A DNA stretch of 64,000 bases from Amaurobius ferox (GCA_951213105.1 OX578146.1:113964887-114028886); one strand, 5' to 3'; positions 11,578-24,110 are shown, numbered from the stretch's first letter. Translations and numbers: made by a program. Notes: generated by a model not told the origin, from the letters alone.

Positions 11578-12516
11578 TACTTTCCTTATATACATAATAT
11601 ATAAGGAAAGTATTGTGACGGGGTCGAAAATTCGAATTCGAGTTTTCGACGGGAGAGCACGTTTCAAGCATCCCTGATCACGAATCGAACATTTTTGAAG
11701 TGATGTCTGTGTGTGTGTGTGTGAAAGTATGTGTGTGTGCGTCAGTGAGTCTGTGGAGACGATAACTGACGAACGAATGAACCGATTCGAACAAAATTTG
11801 GTACAAAAATCATAATCCGTAAACACTGGAAGCCTATTGTTTTTTTACGCAATCGAATGTTCAGAACCCCCCTAAATTTTCGAATGAAATTTTGAAAAAA
11901 TCGTCAAAAAATCAAAACCGCTAATAAAGTTACAAAAATGAACATTTCTTATGTAATTTTTCATTAGAAAACGATTGACATAAATTTTAGAACGCTAACA
12001 TGAGCCGTTCTTGAGATATTGTACATTTTTCAAAAAAATTATCAAAAAGTCATATAAAATAAAAAATAAAAATATATCCTATTGTGAAACATGTTCACTT
12101 TTTATATGTAATACCATGCGATGAATTGAGTGACATCATTCTCGTGGATCTAGCTTGTTCCATTCATGAAAAAAGATACCTTAAGTTAATACTTTTGTAT
12201 TTGAACGCCAATAGTCATTTATCAGCTGTAAGAATAACTTATTTCTTCGTCAATAACGCTTGGCGAGATTTTGGCGACAAATTTGGCGGAATATCGCCAA
12301 CTTGGCGACTTTTTGAAATGTTGCCAAATTAACGAAAATCTCGCCAAATGGATAAAAATTGCGCTAAATCAATGAAAATGACGACTAATTGTCGAAAATT
12401 CAATATCTTGGAAAGAATATTAGTATCTACTATAAGAAAAACGTATTATTTTTACTGTAAAAGTAGTAAATTTATTACATTATATAAGGAAAGTCATGTG
12501 TTGCCCACGTCAGATT
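11578..12516 (-). repeat. HR1 copy B, near full length
   Basis: Reverse-orientation HR1. Read on the minus strand it starts ATCTGACGTGGGCAACACATG at 12516, contains the heptamer cluster at 12260-12355 and a CA microsatellite near 11700-11740 with interruptions. It ends with the hairpin TATATAAGGAAAGTA at 11578. A frame of 82 codons (12084-12332, +) is open here but broken in most other copies. Confidence 0.9.
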
Positions 12517-12919
12517 TTTATTAATTATTATACGACCGCCTTAACGAAACAAAACTATATCACCCCAGTAAAATACAATTAATTTACGACCTCGAGGTGA
12601 ACTAACAAAACATATTTGTCCGAAGAACAGTTAAAATTCTAATGATTTAAATGAAGGATGTTAAATTAATTTATACAAAGCGAGAGGTATTACATACAAA
12701 GAAATTTCACTTGATTTTCTGAGATACTGAATTACTCTCAATTCAAAGCCGTTTTACAACATTTGTCATGCTGAAAAAATATTGCGCCAAATTTGTTGCC
12801 AAGGTGTACACACATACAGTGTCTTAAGAGGGGTCGTGGAACAAAAGTACAATTTTCCTTACTTAACATTTGATTTCAGTTTCCTTTCATACATATGTAT
12901 TTCAAACTAAATAAATAAA

Positions 12920-13705
12920 TCTGATGTGGGCCAGCACATGACTTTCCCTGCAGACTCAAATTCATATTTTGTTTATTTCTTTAATAATTCATTAGATTGA
13001 GTTTAATTGAACCACGAAACACTAAATTTGCATTTTTAATTCAATTTTTGTTTCTATTTGGTAATTGGACATTTTTCCGAAATCGGCGTAGCAAAAATGC
13101 AAGAAATCTCAAATATCTTGAAAACGGCTAGTGCTAAAGTATAATAGAGTGCGCTATATTATTTTCCACTTTAAAAATTGCGTATAAAACAAGAATTTAA
13201 TTAATACATTTGAGCATACGCTACTTAGTATGTTTTGTTTTAGATTTTGGCGATTTTACAGGGCCATTTCGTAAAAAAAGGCAGGTTGTTCTTTTCCGAA
13301 TCGTACCAAAATCTAATCAGCACCAGAGTATCCAACAAGTAACTTATCTACCAAATTTTGTGAAATTTGGTCAATTAGTATTTTTACTAGAGCGGATAAA
13401 TGACATTTTTACGGGCCATTTCGCAAAAAAAGGCGGGTTCTGTTTTTACAAATCGTACCACAAACCAATCAGCACCAGGGTCACATCCAAGTAACTTATC
13501 TATCAAATTTTATGAAATTCGGTCCATTAATTTTTGAGTTAGAGTGGATACATACATTGCATAGACAGACAGACACCACGCTAAAAATAGTTTTTTTGTA
13601 TTCTAGAGGTCTCGAAACGTGTAGATCCGTCCGAAACTCGAGTTGCGATTTTCGACATGATTCCAATACTTTCCCTATACATTACCATGTATTGCAGGGA
13701 AAGTA
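12920..13705 (+). repeat. HR3, hairpin repeat related to HR1 by its ends
   Basis: Opens with TCTGATGTGGGCCAGCACAT then GACTTTCCCTGCAGAC. It closes with AATACTTTCCCTATACATT then CATGTATTGCAGGGAAAGTA. The ends share TACTTTCCCTGCA as an inverted repeat, and the 3' end is itself a hairpin. The first 20 bases match HR1, but most of the body is different. Two internal copies of a roughly 150-bp block repeat at 13256-13390 and 13405-13540 (GGGCCATTTCGYAAAAAAAGGC, then AATCAGCACCAG, then TATCWACCAAATTTT). CAGACAGACAC at about 13563 takes the place of the CA run. No protein is encoded. Confidence 0.75.
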
Positions 13706-14180
13706 AAAAACATGTTAGAAGATAATTAACTTAGAAACATATTTTTATTTTTATTTATTAACTCTGTACAAAATTGGACATATATTTACCCCTAAACTTG
13801 TTCCTTATTAATTATTAATCTTAACAAACATGTGGGAAAAGTAGGTAAATCCTTATTTATTTTTTAAAGATTACGATGATAGAAATGATTGTACTTTGTC
13901 TATTCATAGTACAATCTAATAGTCACCAGGGTAAAGCATGGCTTGCCTAATTTCCAAATTTCATTAATTTCAGACATAAGGTTTATAAACTAATGTGGGC
14001 ATTGACATCAGACATGCACATAATTGTCTCTATTAATTGCTGATTCGAGTTATAAGAAGCCCAAACCATATAAATCCGTCGAAATATCATGTTAAAATTT
14101 TGAGAACATATTGTGGATACTTCCTTGATAGAAACAGGTATAAGAAAATAAGTTAAGTACAAATGATCAAATAATCAAAA

Positions 14181-14365
14181 TTGGTATCACGTCTGTATTC
14201 AATAGATAAAATAAGGACAACGCTTTTTAAAAAGCGAAATGTCTTTTATTTAACACATCCTAAAAGATGTACAAAACATATATTAAAAACTGCCAGAGCG
14301 CTTTCGGACGTATATACGCCCTTCATCAGTGGCCACATGAATAGTAAAAACATGAAATGTTTATA
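14181..14365 (-). repeat. retroelement-like fragment carrying a ribozyme-like core
   Basis: An AT-rich fragment interrupted by the IS630/mariner element: the sequence before 14366 (TGTTTATA) and after 16203 (TATAGAAACCAG) would join at the target site. Read on the minus strand it contains the CTGATGA...GAAA arrangement described separately. Similar motifs are known from terminal repeats of Penelope-like retroelements, but no coding part is attached here. Confidence 0.35.
14302..14329 (-). ncRNA. hammerhead-ribozyme-like core (candidate)
   Basis: On the minus strand the order is CTGATGA (14329-14323), a short stem GGGCG...CGTCC closed by a TATA-type loop, GAAA (14305-14302), then AGCGCT. This matches the conserved hammerhead core CUGAUGA - stem II - GAAA, with one extra A before stem II. 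AGCGCT is self-complementary, as expected for the minimal stem III of dimeric hammerheads. The 5' strand of stem I and the cleavage triplet were not identified, so the ribozyme is incomplete or unproven. Confidence 0.35.
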
Positions 14366-16203
14366 CACAGGGTGATTATAATTAAAGTTCCCGGTTTGAA
14401 AATTGTCTCAAATAAAAAGCACTGTTCAGAATGATTTGAAATTTTGCGTGAACACTCGTGGAGCAATGGAATTTTGTTTGGTGAAGAAAAAACAGTAGTT
14501 TAAAAAGTTGCCGCTAGGAGAATAATCAGCGCTTTACTACACCAGAATGCAATACAAAAGTAATAAACGTTAACTTACTCATTGGCTAATGACGTAATAA
14601 ATGTTCAATATGCTATCCTTCGCATTCTGAAACAAACTGAAAGCGCAAAATAGCGTGTTCAACAAGAGATTTGAGTGTTTCTGTAGAGATGTGATGCGTG
14701 ATGCTAGCTTTAAGTTCCGCTAAATTGGTAATGTGTCCGTTAAACACTACATTCTTCAGTTGCCCCCAAAGCCAAAAATCACACGGATTGAGGTCAGGGG
14801 AGCGTGCTAGCCATCTTACAAGAAAATGGCGGCTGATGATTCTGTCATCTCTGACTGCGAAATAGCCGCTTCACTGGTTTTGCGATATGTGGTGGAGCCC
14901 CATCCTGCATGAAAATAGTGTTATCTATACACTGACGTTCTTTCAGTGTGAGTATAATGTGACTTTTCAAAAGACGTTCATACAGATGGCCATTGACAGA
15001 ACAGATGACGGGGCCATGAGGTCCAACTTCCTCAAAACAGAAAGGACCGATAATAAACGCTGCTGTAAATCCGCATCACACACTGACTTTGGGGGAATAA
15101 AGAGGCACCTGGCGTAGTTCCTGTGGATTTTTAATTGCCCAGATTCTGCAATTTTGCTTATTAACAGTTCTGTGGAGATGGAAGTGTGCTTCGTCAGTCC
15201 ACAAAACGTTCCAGGGCCATTCATCGCCCACTTGTATCCGAGCCAGAAATTGAAGTGCGAACAATTCACGTGCAACATTGCCCGCATGTAGCAACTGTTG
15301 AACATGGGTCAGTTTGTAAGGATAACATTTCAAAATGTGTTTCAAAATTTTTTGTACCTTACTGGAGCGTACGTCTAATGATCGGGCAATTCCACGTGCA
15401 CTCGTAGATGTATTAGTGTTACGCTCTTCTTCTAACGCTGTAGCTACATCTTCTACTATCCCTCCATCGACTGCTTTCCGTCCCCTACCAGGTTTGATGT
15501 CCAAAGAACCAGTCTCTTCAAATTTTAAGATCATTTTGCGCAAGCTTTTGCCACCCAGAGGATCAGATTTTAATTTTTCAACATTCTGAACTTTCTCAGA
15601 GCTACTAAACAAGAGCTGTTATTTTCATAAAACAATTTGACAAGAAGAGCACGATCTTTTATTGATAGAGTCATTGCGATAGAACAATAGATATTTTTCA
15701 TTAGGTTATGGGAAACAAGTTCCGCTCTTCCTTTTTTATAGCAAACGTTTATTGCAACGTCACTGTCTTATGCAAATTTGCAGCAGCATTTGAAGAGCAA
15801 TTATGCAAAACAAGTTAAATCCACTTTTTGTGAAAAAAGATACGACTTACGTTTGCTTAGAATTTAACATTGTTTCAATGGATGAGTTTTTTTTTTCATT
15901 ACTTGCATGCATATGATGAAAGATCGACTTTTAATTTAGTATTCGAAGGACAGCATATTGAACATTTACTACGTCATTAACCAATGAGTAAGTCAACGTT
16001 TATTACTTTTGTATTGCATTCTAGTGTAGTAAAGCGCCAATTATTCTCCTAGTGGCGACTTTTTGAACTACTATTTTTTTCTTCACCAAGCAAAATTCCA
16101 TTGCTCCACGAGTGTTCACGCAAACTTTCAAATCATTCTGACCAGTGCTTTTTATTTGAGACCATTTTCAAACTGAGAACTTTAATTATAATCATCCTGT
16201 ATA
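14366..16203 (-). mobile_element. IS630/mariner-type transposon with about 255-bp terminal inverted repeats
   Basis: Left end CAGGGTGATTATAATTAAAG (from 14368); right end, read inward on minus, CAGGATGATTATAATTAAAG (from 16200). The inverted repeats continue inward with only scattered differences to about 14623 on the left (GTTCAATATGCTATCCTTCG) and 15943 on the right, giving arms of about 255 bp. TA (or TATA) flanks both ends. One transposase gene lies between them on the minus strand. The arms are unusually long for this superfamily. Both ends look intact, but the gene is broken. Confidence 0.9.
14630..15674 (-). pseudogene. IS630/mariner-type transposase with frameshifts
   Basis: Start ATG at 15674-15672 gives MTLSIKDRALLVKLFYENN. 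The frame breaks near 15575 and continues as GGKSLRKMILKFEETGS and KPGRGRK (helix-turn-helix region). It then runs to WTDEAHFHLHRTVNKQN (first catalytic Asp) and stops at 15076. Beyond that, other frames give MQDGAPPHIAKPVKRLF (second Asp, about 14880) and, after a further shift, RWLARSPDLNPCDFWLWG (third Asp, about 14800) and LAELKASITHHIS. All three catalytic acids are readable, but at least three frame breaks separate them. The second-to-third Asp gap is about 40 residues, nearer DD41D than the usual DD34 spacings; the frameshift makes the count uncertain by one or two. Confidence 0.85.
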
Positions 16204-17243
16204 TAGAAACCAGTTTAAAGCAGATTTGCACAAAATATAAAATGGTAAATGAACTTACTAAATATAATAGAAGAAATATACACGGAAATTACAAAATAAG
16301 TTTAAACGCTTACGAATTTTAAAATATTACAAGAAAAGAACTAATACAAATTTTAGAAAACGTCAAGCCTGATATTCCTGAGAATGACGTCACAAATAAC
16401 TTTTAAGAGGTTTGAATTGCATAGAGTCGATAATGAGTCGCCAAGTATAACTTAAAATTTGTTCCTATTCAAATTTTCATTTCATAAAATTTGACGCTAT
16501 GGTTATAAGACGATGACAAATATTCTCGTATTACCAATAGGTAACTGAAAATGTCAATTTCTAGATAGGTTATTTTAAAGACAATAAAATATACATCCGG
16601 TATTTCTAACGGGATACACAGTTTTTGAGCTGATGAATGGGGCTCATCATGCCCCCGAAACAATAGCAGATACCTTACATTCATATGCATGCTCCTATCA
16701 AATGCGGAAAATAATTTGTCTTTTCGCAAGCAGCAGTTACATTCATTGTCCAATTTTTTATCCTAACATAATATTCGCACTTTTCTCTATACATATACTA
16801 TGCATTGTATGGAGAATAATAAGTTTAAAAATCTGCCACGTTTAATCTGTAAATATTTTGATGTAATATTTTATCCCTTCCCTTTTTGCCCCCAAATTCT
16901 TGAACCGAGTGAACTTTATCACGGAATTAAAATTTATTTATTTAGTTAATTAAATTTTAGAGAAAGAACAATTCTGCCGATATTTCTCACTAACAAGTGT
17001 ACATTAGGAGTCATTATACCCGTGTTTATAAAGGGTTTACATTGAGTAATGTTAAATTAATGATTAAATGTTGCGTAATAGCTATGAAAAGTCCATTTTT
17101 GCAACAGTTTTGTTATGATCACTAACGAAAGTGTATATTCGATAAATAAATTAAATATTCCGGGCAATTTTTGCAAGACTTGAAGTTGGAGTAAAAAAAA
17201 GTCTGATGTGAGCAGCAGACGATGTTTTCCATATATTTATTTT
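16204..17243. other. unassigned AT-rich DNA
   Basis: Starts with the right flank of the transposon insertion (TATAGAAACCAGTTTAAAGC), which continues the fragment at 14181-14365. The rest, to HR1 copy C, holds no recognised gene. Opposed frames at 16469-16845 show no motif. Confidence 0.45.
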
Positions 17244-18173
17244 TACTTTCCTTATATACAATAATGTATAAGGAAAGTATTGTGACGGGGTCGAAAATTC
17301 GAATTCGAGTTTTCGACGGGAGAGCACGTTTCAAGCATCCCTGACCATCCCTGATCGAACATTTTTGAAGTGATGTCTGTGTGTGTGTGTGAAAGTATGT
17401 GTGTATGTGTGTGTCAGTGAGTCTGTGGAGACGATAACTGACGAACGAATGGACCGATTCGAACGAAATTTGGTACAAAAATTATAATCCGTAAACACTG
17501 GAAAGCCTATCTTTTTTATACGTAATCGAATGTTCAGAACCCACCTAAAATTTTCGAGACAATTTTTGAAAAAAATCGTCAAAAATTCAGAACCTCTAAT
17601 AAAGTTACGCAAATAGACATTTCTTATGTAATTTTTCGTTAGAAAACGATTGACATAAACTTTAGAACTCTAACATGAACCGTTCTCGAGATATTCCACA
17701 TTTGAAAAAAAATCATAAAATAATGAAAGTATATTTCCTATTGAGAAACATGTTCACTTTTTATATGTAATAGTATGCGATAAATTCGGTGACATCATGC
17801 TCGTGGATCTAGCACGTTCCATTCATGAAAAAATATACTTTGAGTAATACTTTTGTATTTGAACGCCAATACTTATTTATGTGCTGCAAGAATAAATTAT
17901 TTCTCCGTCCATAACGCTTGGCGAGATTTTGGAGACAAATTTGGTGGAATGTAGCCAACTTGACGACTTTTTTAAATGTTGCTAAATTAATGAAAAACTC
18001 GCCAAATGGATAAAAATAACGCTAAATCAATGAAAATGACGACTCATTGACGAAAATTCAATATCTTGGAAAGAATATAAATATCTATTATAAAAATATT
18101 CAATTATTTTTACTATAAAAGCAGTAAATGCATTGCATTATATAAGGAATTTCATGTGTAGCCCACATCAGAT
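17244..18173 (-). repeat. HR1 copy C, near full length
   Basis: Minus-strand HR1 from GATCTGATGTGGGCTACACATG (18173) to the terminal hairpin (17244-17284). Its TG/CA tract is at about 17379-17425. The heptamer cluster is partly eroded (TAGCCAACTTGACGAC at about 17952). Confidence 0.9.
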
Positions 18174-18380
18174 CTTTTTTATTTCTGCGATAGATCCATT
18201 AAATTGGGTAATACTGCACGAAATAAGACATTCAATCAATATGAAAGTCAATTTAAGTTGATTTTCCAATTTTAAATAACATTTTTTATTTGCCGATTTC
18301 GTGCATATGTAAATACTGCCAACTCTAAAAATAAAAAAAAAATGTTTGAACTATTTTGAGAACGGTTAAACTTGCACAAT

Positions 18381-19355
18381 AACAAGAAAGATCAATCATA
18401 CATGAAGCATTGATTATGAAACACTTTCCAACTTTAATGCAATTTTATTTAAACACCTCTAAAATGCGATGCATTCAGGGGTGATATTGTTTAAATTATC
18501 TCAGCACTACAATAATTTATTTTACTTAAAAACTTAAAACCATGGAGGTGAAAGTACTTTATAACTCCATGCTTAAAACTTTATAAAAAAAGGCAATGCT
18601 ATAAAATCGTCTACTTCTCCATGTAAAATCAACGAATATTTCCTTCATATCACCTGTATTCCAGACTCCAGAGCTAAATAATTTTGCGTTACAATAATTC
18701 AGCAATTCTTATACTACTCATCTTACAGCTTGATTTGTTTACATTCTACATACGTTAAAATTAGGCTTTGTTGTAGAAATTAAAAAAAATGCATTGTAAT
18801 TGCGTTGCCGCAGAATAAAGATCTACAGAAAATACGCAAAATTAAAGCTATTTCAAGACGGATGCAACACTAGATATAAATTTAAAAGAACTTGAAAAAT
18901 TCTGATTTTGACACTGGGAATAAAGATGGATGCCATATTTTATTTTGAAGTGGGTTATGTGATCTCTTCATATAGTATAGGTGTATTTATTATTTTAATT
19001 TTTATTTAAAACACTACCTAACTTATTTTGCTTAATTTTTTTTATATATTTTATGAGAGAATTTGAATATTTTCTAAAATTTTCAAACTATTTTGCGAAT
19101 TTTAACTTCATTTAAAAAATGTTTGAACAATTAGATCCCATAGGGTTCAATGTATTTCACTTTTTCATCACGGGTTTAATTCAAAAGTAATTGGGTGATC
19201 TCATTCATTTACATTCCCGTATATTGGATTGTTTGAACAACATACTAAAATTTCATTTTGATAATGCCATTTTTAAGGCGGCTATAGTGGGAACGGACGG
19301 ATAGACAGAATGATCAAAGTCATAAACACGTTTCAACTATGTTGGAAAGTGCTAA
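18381..19355 (-). repeat. HR2 copy a (shortened)
   Basis: HR2 read on minus begins near 19355 with a degraded TAGCACTTTCCAAC-type hairpin and CATTCTGTCTATCCGTC. It ends at 18381 with GATTGATCTTTCTTGTT. It is about 300 bp shorter than copy b, with the missing part in the 3' half. The central block with GATCACATGACCCACTTC-type sequence is retained in part. Confidence 0.8.
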
Positions 19356-19410
19356 AACATTTTCTTTTGCTGACATAAAAAAAAATTCAGAAAAATAGAA
19401 TATTTATAAA

Positions 19411-20695
19411 ACAAGAAAGATCAATCATGCTTAAAGCATTGATTATGAAACACTTTCCAAATTCAATGCATTTTATTTAAAAAAGTCTAAAATGCAATAC
19501 ATTCCTCGGTAATATTTTAAAACTTATCACAATACTACATTGATTTATTATATTTGAAAACTTAAACCTTCATTGAAAAAAATGAACTTCATCCAAATGA
19601 CGGCATTGAAATATGAATTGCCTGGTTTAAATATCTCTAAAATGCGTTACATTCCACGGTAATATTTTTAAAACTATCATAATACTACGAGAAATTTATT
19701 ATATTTGAAAACTTCATCGAAAACAACTAAAATAAATTCAAATGACGTCATAGAAAAAATAACACGTCTGGATCTCTCTATAAAAATAGCATTTCATTCA
19801 TAACTTTCTGCCATTCATCACAATACTATAATATTTTATTTTATTTAAAAATAAAGACCATGGAGCTACAAGTAATTAAACTCTATGCTTAAAACTTCAT
19901 CGAAAAAAATCGTCCTTCTCTTTATAAAATCAATTAATATTTCTTTCATATCAGCCATGCAGACTCCATGGGCTAAATTATTTTGTGTTAAAGAAATACA
20001 GCAATTCTAATACAACTCATTCTACATATTTTTCTGTTTACCCTTTACATAAGTGAAAAATAGGCTTCGTTGAAGAAATAATCAAATTTGGAGAATCATT
20101 TAAACTCAAATATATTGTATTTGCGTTGTTTCAGTATGTAGATGCACAGAATTTAAACAAAGATAAAGTGGTTTTAGGACGGATACAACACTCAATATGA
20201 ATTAAAAAGAACTTTAAAAATCACGATTTTGAGACAAGATGGATGCCATATATCATTTTGAAGTGGGTCATGTGATCTTTTCATTTCATGGTCACGTGAT
20301 CGTTTCATATAAGAGGTGTAACTATTATTTTAATTTTTATTTAAAAAACTACTGAATATATTCCGAAGAATTTTTTTTTGTATATTTTATGGAACAATTT
20401 GAATATTACCTGAAATTTTCGAAGCAATTTGTGAATTTTAAATCCGCCTAAAAAATGTTTGAAAAATTAGGTCCCATAGGGCTCAATGCATTTCATTTTT
20501 TCGACCCGGGTTCAATCCAAAACTTATTGGGTGATATTATTCATTTATATTCCCATAAGTCATACAGACTGTCTGAACAACATACTAAAATTTGTTTTTG
20601 ATTTAGTCATTTTTATGGCAGTTATCGTGTTAACGGACAGACAGACAGAATGAACAAAGTCATAAACGTTCTTCAAATTTATTGTAAAGTGTTAA
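19411..20695 (-). repeat. HR2 copy b, full length
   Basis: On minus this starts TTAACACTTTACAATAAATT at 20695, then CATTCTGTCTGTCTGTCCG, then ATGTTGTTCAGACAGTCTGT. It passes through two GATCACGTGAC/GATCACATGAC words near 20270-20310 and ends GCTTTAAGCATGATTGATCT then TTCTTGTTTT at 19411. It lies in tandem with copy a, separated by about 55 bp. No protein is encoded. Confidence 0.85.
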
Positions 20696-22914
20696 AAAGA
20701 GTTCGATATATTTTTATTTTCATTTTATTATTATTTTTCTGGTACTCATTAAATGAAGGTTATATCCATTTCTTTCTCATATTGCGGTATTAAAAAAGTA
20801 TTGCGTTCCTAAAAAATTTTAATTTCTCAATTTTGAAAAATAAGCCCTTTTTAGAATCTACTGAACCCATTTCAAACACTTTAAAAATGTCCATCAACGC
20901 GTGTGCAAGGTATGGGCACGATAATCTAAGATCGAATGCAATTTCCGTTATGAAATTTTCCTCGTAGATTATGATAAAAATTACAACGAGATGTAATGCT
21001 TAGTAATTCTTATGATTAACACTTGAATGGTTCGAATGTGACTATTTTCATAGCATTTTACATTGTAGAAAACAATGATACTTCCTAATACAATTATTGT
21101 ATTATATAATATTTATAATTTGAACTAGTCTGTAGATGCAAATGGTATCAAAATAGTTTTTTTGTAACGCAGAGATGCCAATTACAGGCGTCATCGAGCA
21201 GTTGCTACGATGGAAAAACAAACTTTTAAAAAACCAATTCAAAGTATTTTGATAGGAAAAGATAGTTTTCGAGGGTGAATATTACATATATTTTACTATG
21301 CAATATATTTTGGGATACAGAAATGTGTTTTTCATATTTTTAAACAAAAATTTTTAAACTTCAGTATTATCATCAACATTACTGTTTTATTAATGCATTC
21401 CATGGCTAATAGCTATTCATATGATTTCGAATATATGTCATAACTCCAAAAATAAATAATTGAGTCCACTGCATTCAAGATTATTCTTTAATTAAAGTCA
21501 CCGGAAACATTTTTTTTTAATTAAAGGAAATTTAATTAAGGCTTCTATGTACTACAGCTGAACCATCTAAAATATTTAAATAAAACTGTTTCTGTAAAAT
21601 TATAAGTTGGTTTTCATATTTCCTGTTTTTAATCCGACAAACATACTTTTTATTATATTGTTTTTAACTAGGGGGCTCTGCTCCACTGCTCACTACACTT
21701 CGACAACCCCCTTCGGGAGGCAGCGCCTACTACTCCCTTTCTAACCCCACCAAAGAGTTACTCCTCGAAGATCCCGTCCTATTTTCCACAGGAGGTAAAA
21801 GTAGGGTTTTCCCCAGCCCAGGGAAAATCGGAATTCCTCGATGCTTGACCCGAAGCTCGCTTCGTGAGAAATTCCAAGCCAAACTAAAGTTTAAATCGGT
21901 AACCAATCTATTTCATTGTATTACCCTATTATTTCTCTATAAATGTACCGACTTTCATATTTTTTGTATGCTATATATTCTGCGGTGCGATACAGAAATC
22001 GGTGGACGAACTGATATATAAGAACATTTTTCACTTCAGAAGTGAATAAAAAGTAAAATTTCTCGTAAACTACATCGAATTATAAATGGCTCCGTCCTGC
22101 AAAAATTCAACTATGTAGGTACCTGCCTGCAAATACTCGTGGTCTCGTTATTGTTAGTCTATACAAGATGCGAACCTGCAACTCAAATATTTTATCTTTG
22201 ACTTTGACATTAAATATTTCTTAACTACAATATATATAGATAAATCGTTTATTTCAGCTTATTCCCCAGTGCGTTTTCTATAAGTGTACCAAATTTCATA
22301 TTTTTATATGCTATAGTTTTTGCAGTACGTAACAGAGAAACGAGAAATTCGCCAAACAGCGGCGGCGAAGGCATTATTTAATTTTTTTTTAATATATAGA
22401 GATATATTTAAAATATTAAGGGATCTCAGAAATCCTAAAAGTGTCATAAACAGGGTGATTTCACCTGACTTCACATTTCATTTTGTACTTTTCTTCTGTA
22501 GAGCAATAAATACTTAAAACTTTTATGGGTAATAAGCGATTACCTGTAGCATATATGATATTTTTTTCATTATGGTGAATCTGATAATATTTTTTAAATT
22601 TATGCAACTTTCATGAATTTATTAATTTATTTTTCATGTACATGTTGCTTGCGCGCATGATAACAACAAAACGATTGCTTCCAGAAACAAAAATATTGCC
22701 TATTAGGATGCAAAAATGTCCATTTAAGAATGTATAGTTCAAAATAAAAACAGTTCCACAATTTAAGTTAAAAAAAATTAAATTTAAAATTCAATTAACT
22801 GTTAAATTTATCATAATAAAATTATTATTATAACAATAAATTTATCATTATATAAGTTACTATAATAAATTTTATCATTATAACAATAAATGTATCATTA
22901 TTACAATTTGGAAT
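20696..22914. other. unassigned DNA with one GC-rich segment
   Basis: AT-rich and mostly featureless. The segment 21671-21880 stands out (GGGGGCTCTGCTCCACTGCT, then CCCCCTTCGGGAGGCAGCGC, then GAAGCTCGCTTCGTGAG). It looks like the end of a mobile element because of its composition and short inverted words, but no terminal repeats or coding frame were found. Confidence 0.4.
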
Positions 22915-22924
22915 AAAGCAGTTT

Positions 22925-24110
22925 AAGGTTAGTTATTTCTAATATCACGCTTATGTTCGGATAATCTAATGCCAACAGTCCGTTTAGTACTGCCAATTTA
23001 AAATGCATATCTATTTGCAGGAAAAAGAAGGGGGATAACATTCACCCTTGCCTGAGTTAAAGTATTACTTTAAAACTTATCAGTACGAATACGACTAAAC
23101 ATAGGAATAACAGTATAATGGGCAATTTAAAATTAATTTCGCCACAAAACTGAACCACAGGGTGGACAATTTTGGGATGCAATTTATAAGGCAAAAGGTC
23201 GGAAGAAGGGGCAAATTTAGTTTTAGGATATATAATTTATAATTGATATTGGAAAAAATTTGATAAATAAAACCAAAAGAGTAAGTTGCCTCATTGCCAA
23301 TATTAAAGATAGAGTTAATTTCGTTGCATAAATTATTCATAGAAGAACATATAGTAAAGATGCGATTAAAATAGGCAGTAAAATAAGCTTTTCTAGAAAA
23401 AACAGGATAAGAAAAATTAGCGGAAATGCAAAAATTAGCAAAAGTGGGTTTGCAGCAAAGAGAGATACGGAAAACATTAGTATCATGGGAAATTAGAACA
23501 TCAGGAAAGGACCAAGACCCCCCCCCCCCCAAAAAAAAAAAAACATACTCATGTTCAACAGTAAAATTATAGGAATGTTAAAATCCTTGAACAGTATTCA
23601 GAAAGCTATTGAGATCGCTTAAACTATTATTCTAAATTATGAAAACGTCATTCACGTAATGACACAAAAAAACTAGTTTAAAGGACAAAAATTTCAAAAG
23701 CTCATCCTCAAGTTCTTGCAACACACTCTCGGCTAAAGTACCAGATAAAGGGCTACCCATATAGGCATCATCAATTTGTAAAAATATTTCATCACGGAAA
23801 CAAAATAATTAGTCTGCACGACAATATGCAGTACAGAAATGTTTGCGTCGATGGACGAAATGGAAAAATTATTACCTTCTAACGTTTTGGCAATAATACT
23901 AATGGCGGTATGGAGGGGGGTGTTGGGGAAATGGGAGACAACGCCAAAACTATAGAGGATGCAATTAGGAATGAACTCGGTGCTAAGAAGACAATAAAAG
24001 CTTCCGTAAAATTAACAGAAAAAGAATGGGTAGCAAAGGACTGCTTAAGAAAATATGCCAAGTTTTTTTTTTTAAATAGTTAGGGCTATTACATTTAACA
24101 GGCATATACG
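22925..24110 (-). pseudogene. Penelope-like retroelement (RT plus GIY-YIG), decayed
   Basis: On the minus strand a reverse transcriptase can be followed through several frames. An N-terminal SPNY stretch comes first (about 24085), then HSFSVNFTEAFIVFL and FGVVSHFPNTPLHTAISII. Next come DDAYMGSPLSGTLAES (about 23770-23725) and the active-site box HYVNDVF (about 23650), with Asn where Asp is usual. TVEHE and FPDVLISHD follow, and then CCKPTFANFC within the frame 23532-23095. Beyond the stop, GSTKRTVGIRLSEHKRDIR (about 22995-22940) is the core of a GIY-YIG endonuclease. This order is diagnostic of Penelope-like elements. Stops, shifts and a C-run/A-run junction make it dead. The 5' end and flanking duplications were not found. 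Confidence 0.85.
23518..23543. repeat. C13/A13 homopolymer junction in the RT relic
   Basis: Thirteen C are followed directly by thirteen A. On the coding (minus) strand this reads as Phe and Gly codons between the YVND-containing part and FPDVLI, so it replaces RT sequence and probably causes one of the frame breaks. Confidence 0.95.

Noticed and set aside
15186..15589. Plus-strand frames of 73 and 84 codons
   Set aside because: They lie antisense to the IS630/mariner transposase, and the minus-strand translation is the meaningful one.
23095..23532. Intact 145-codon protein with a glycine-rich start
   Set aside because: The apparent start and the Gly run are produced by the C-run next to the A-run; the rest is an internal part of a Penelope RT.
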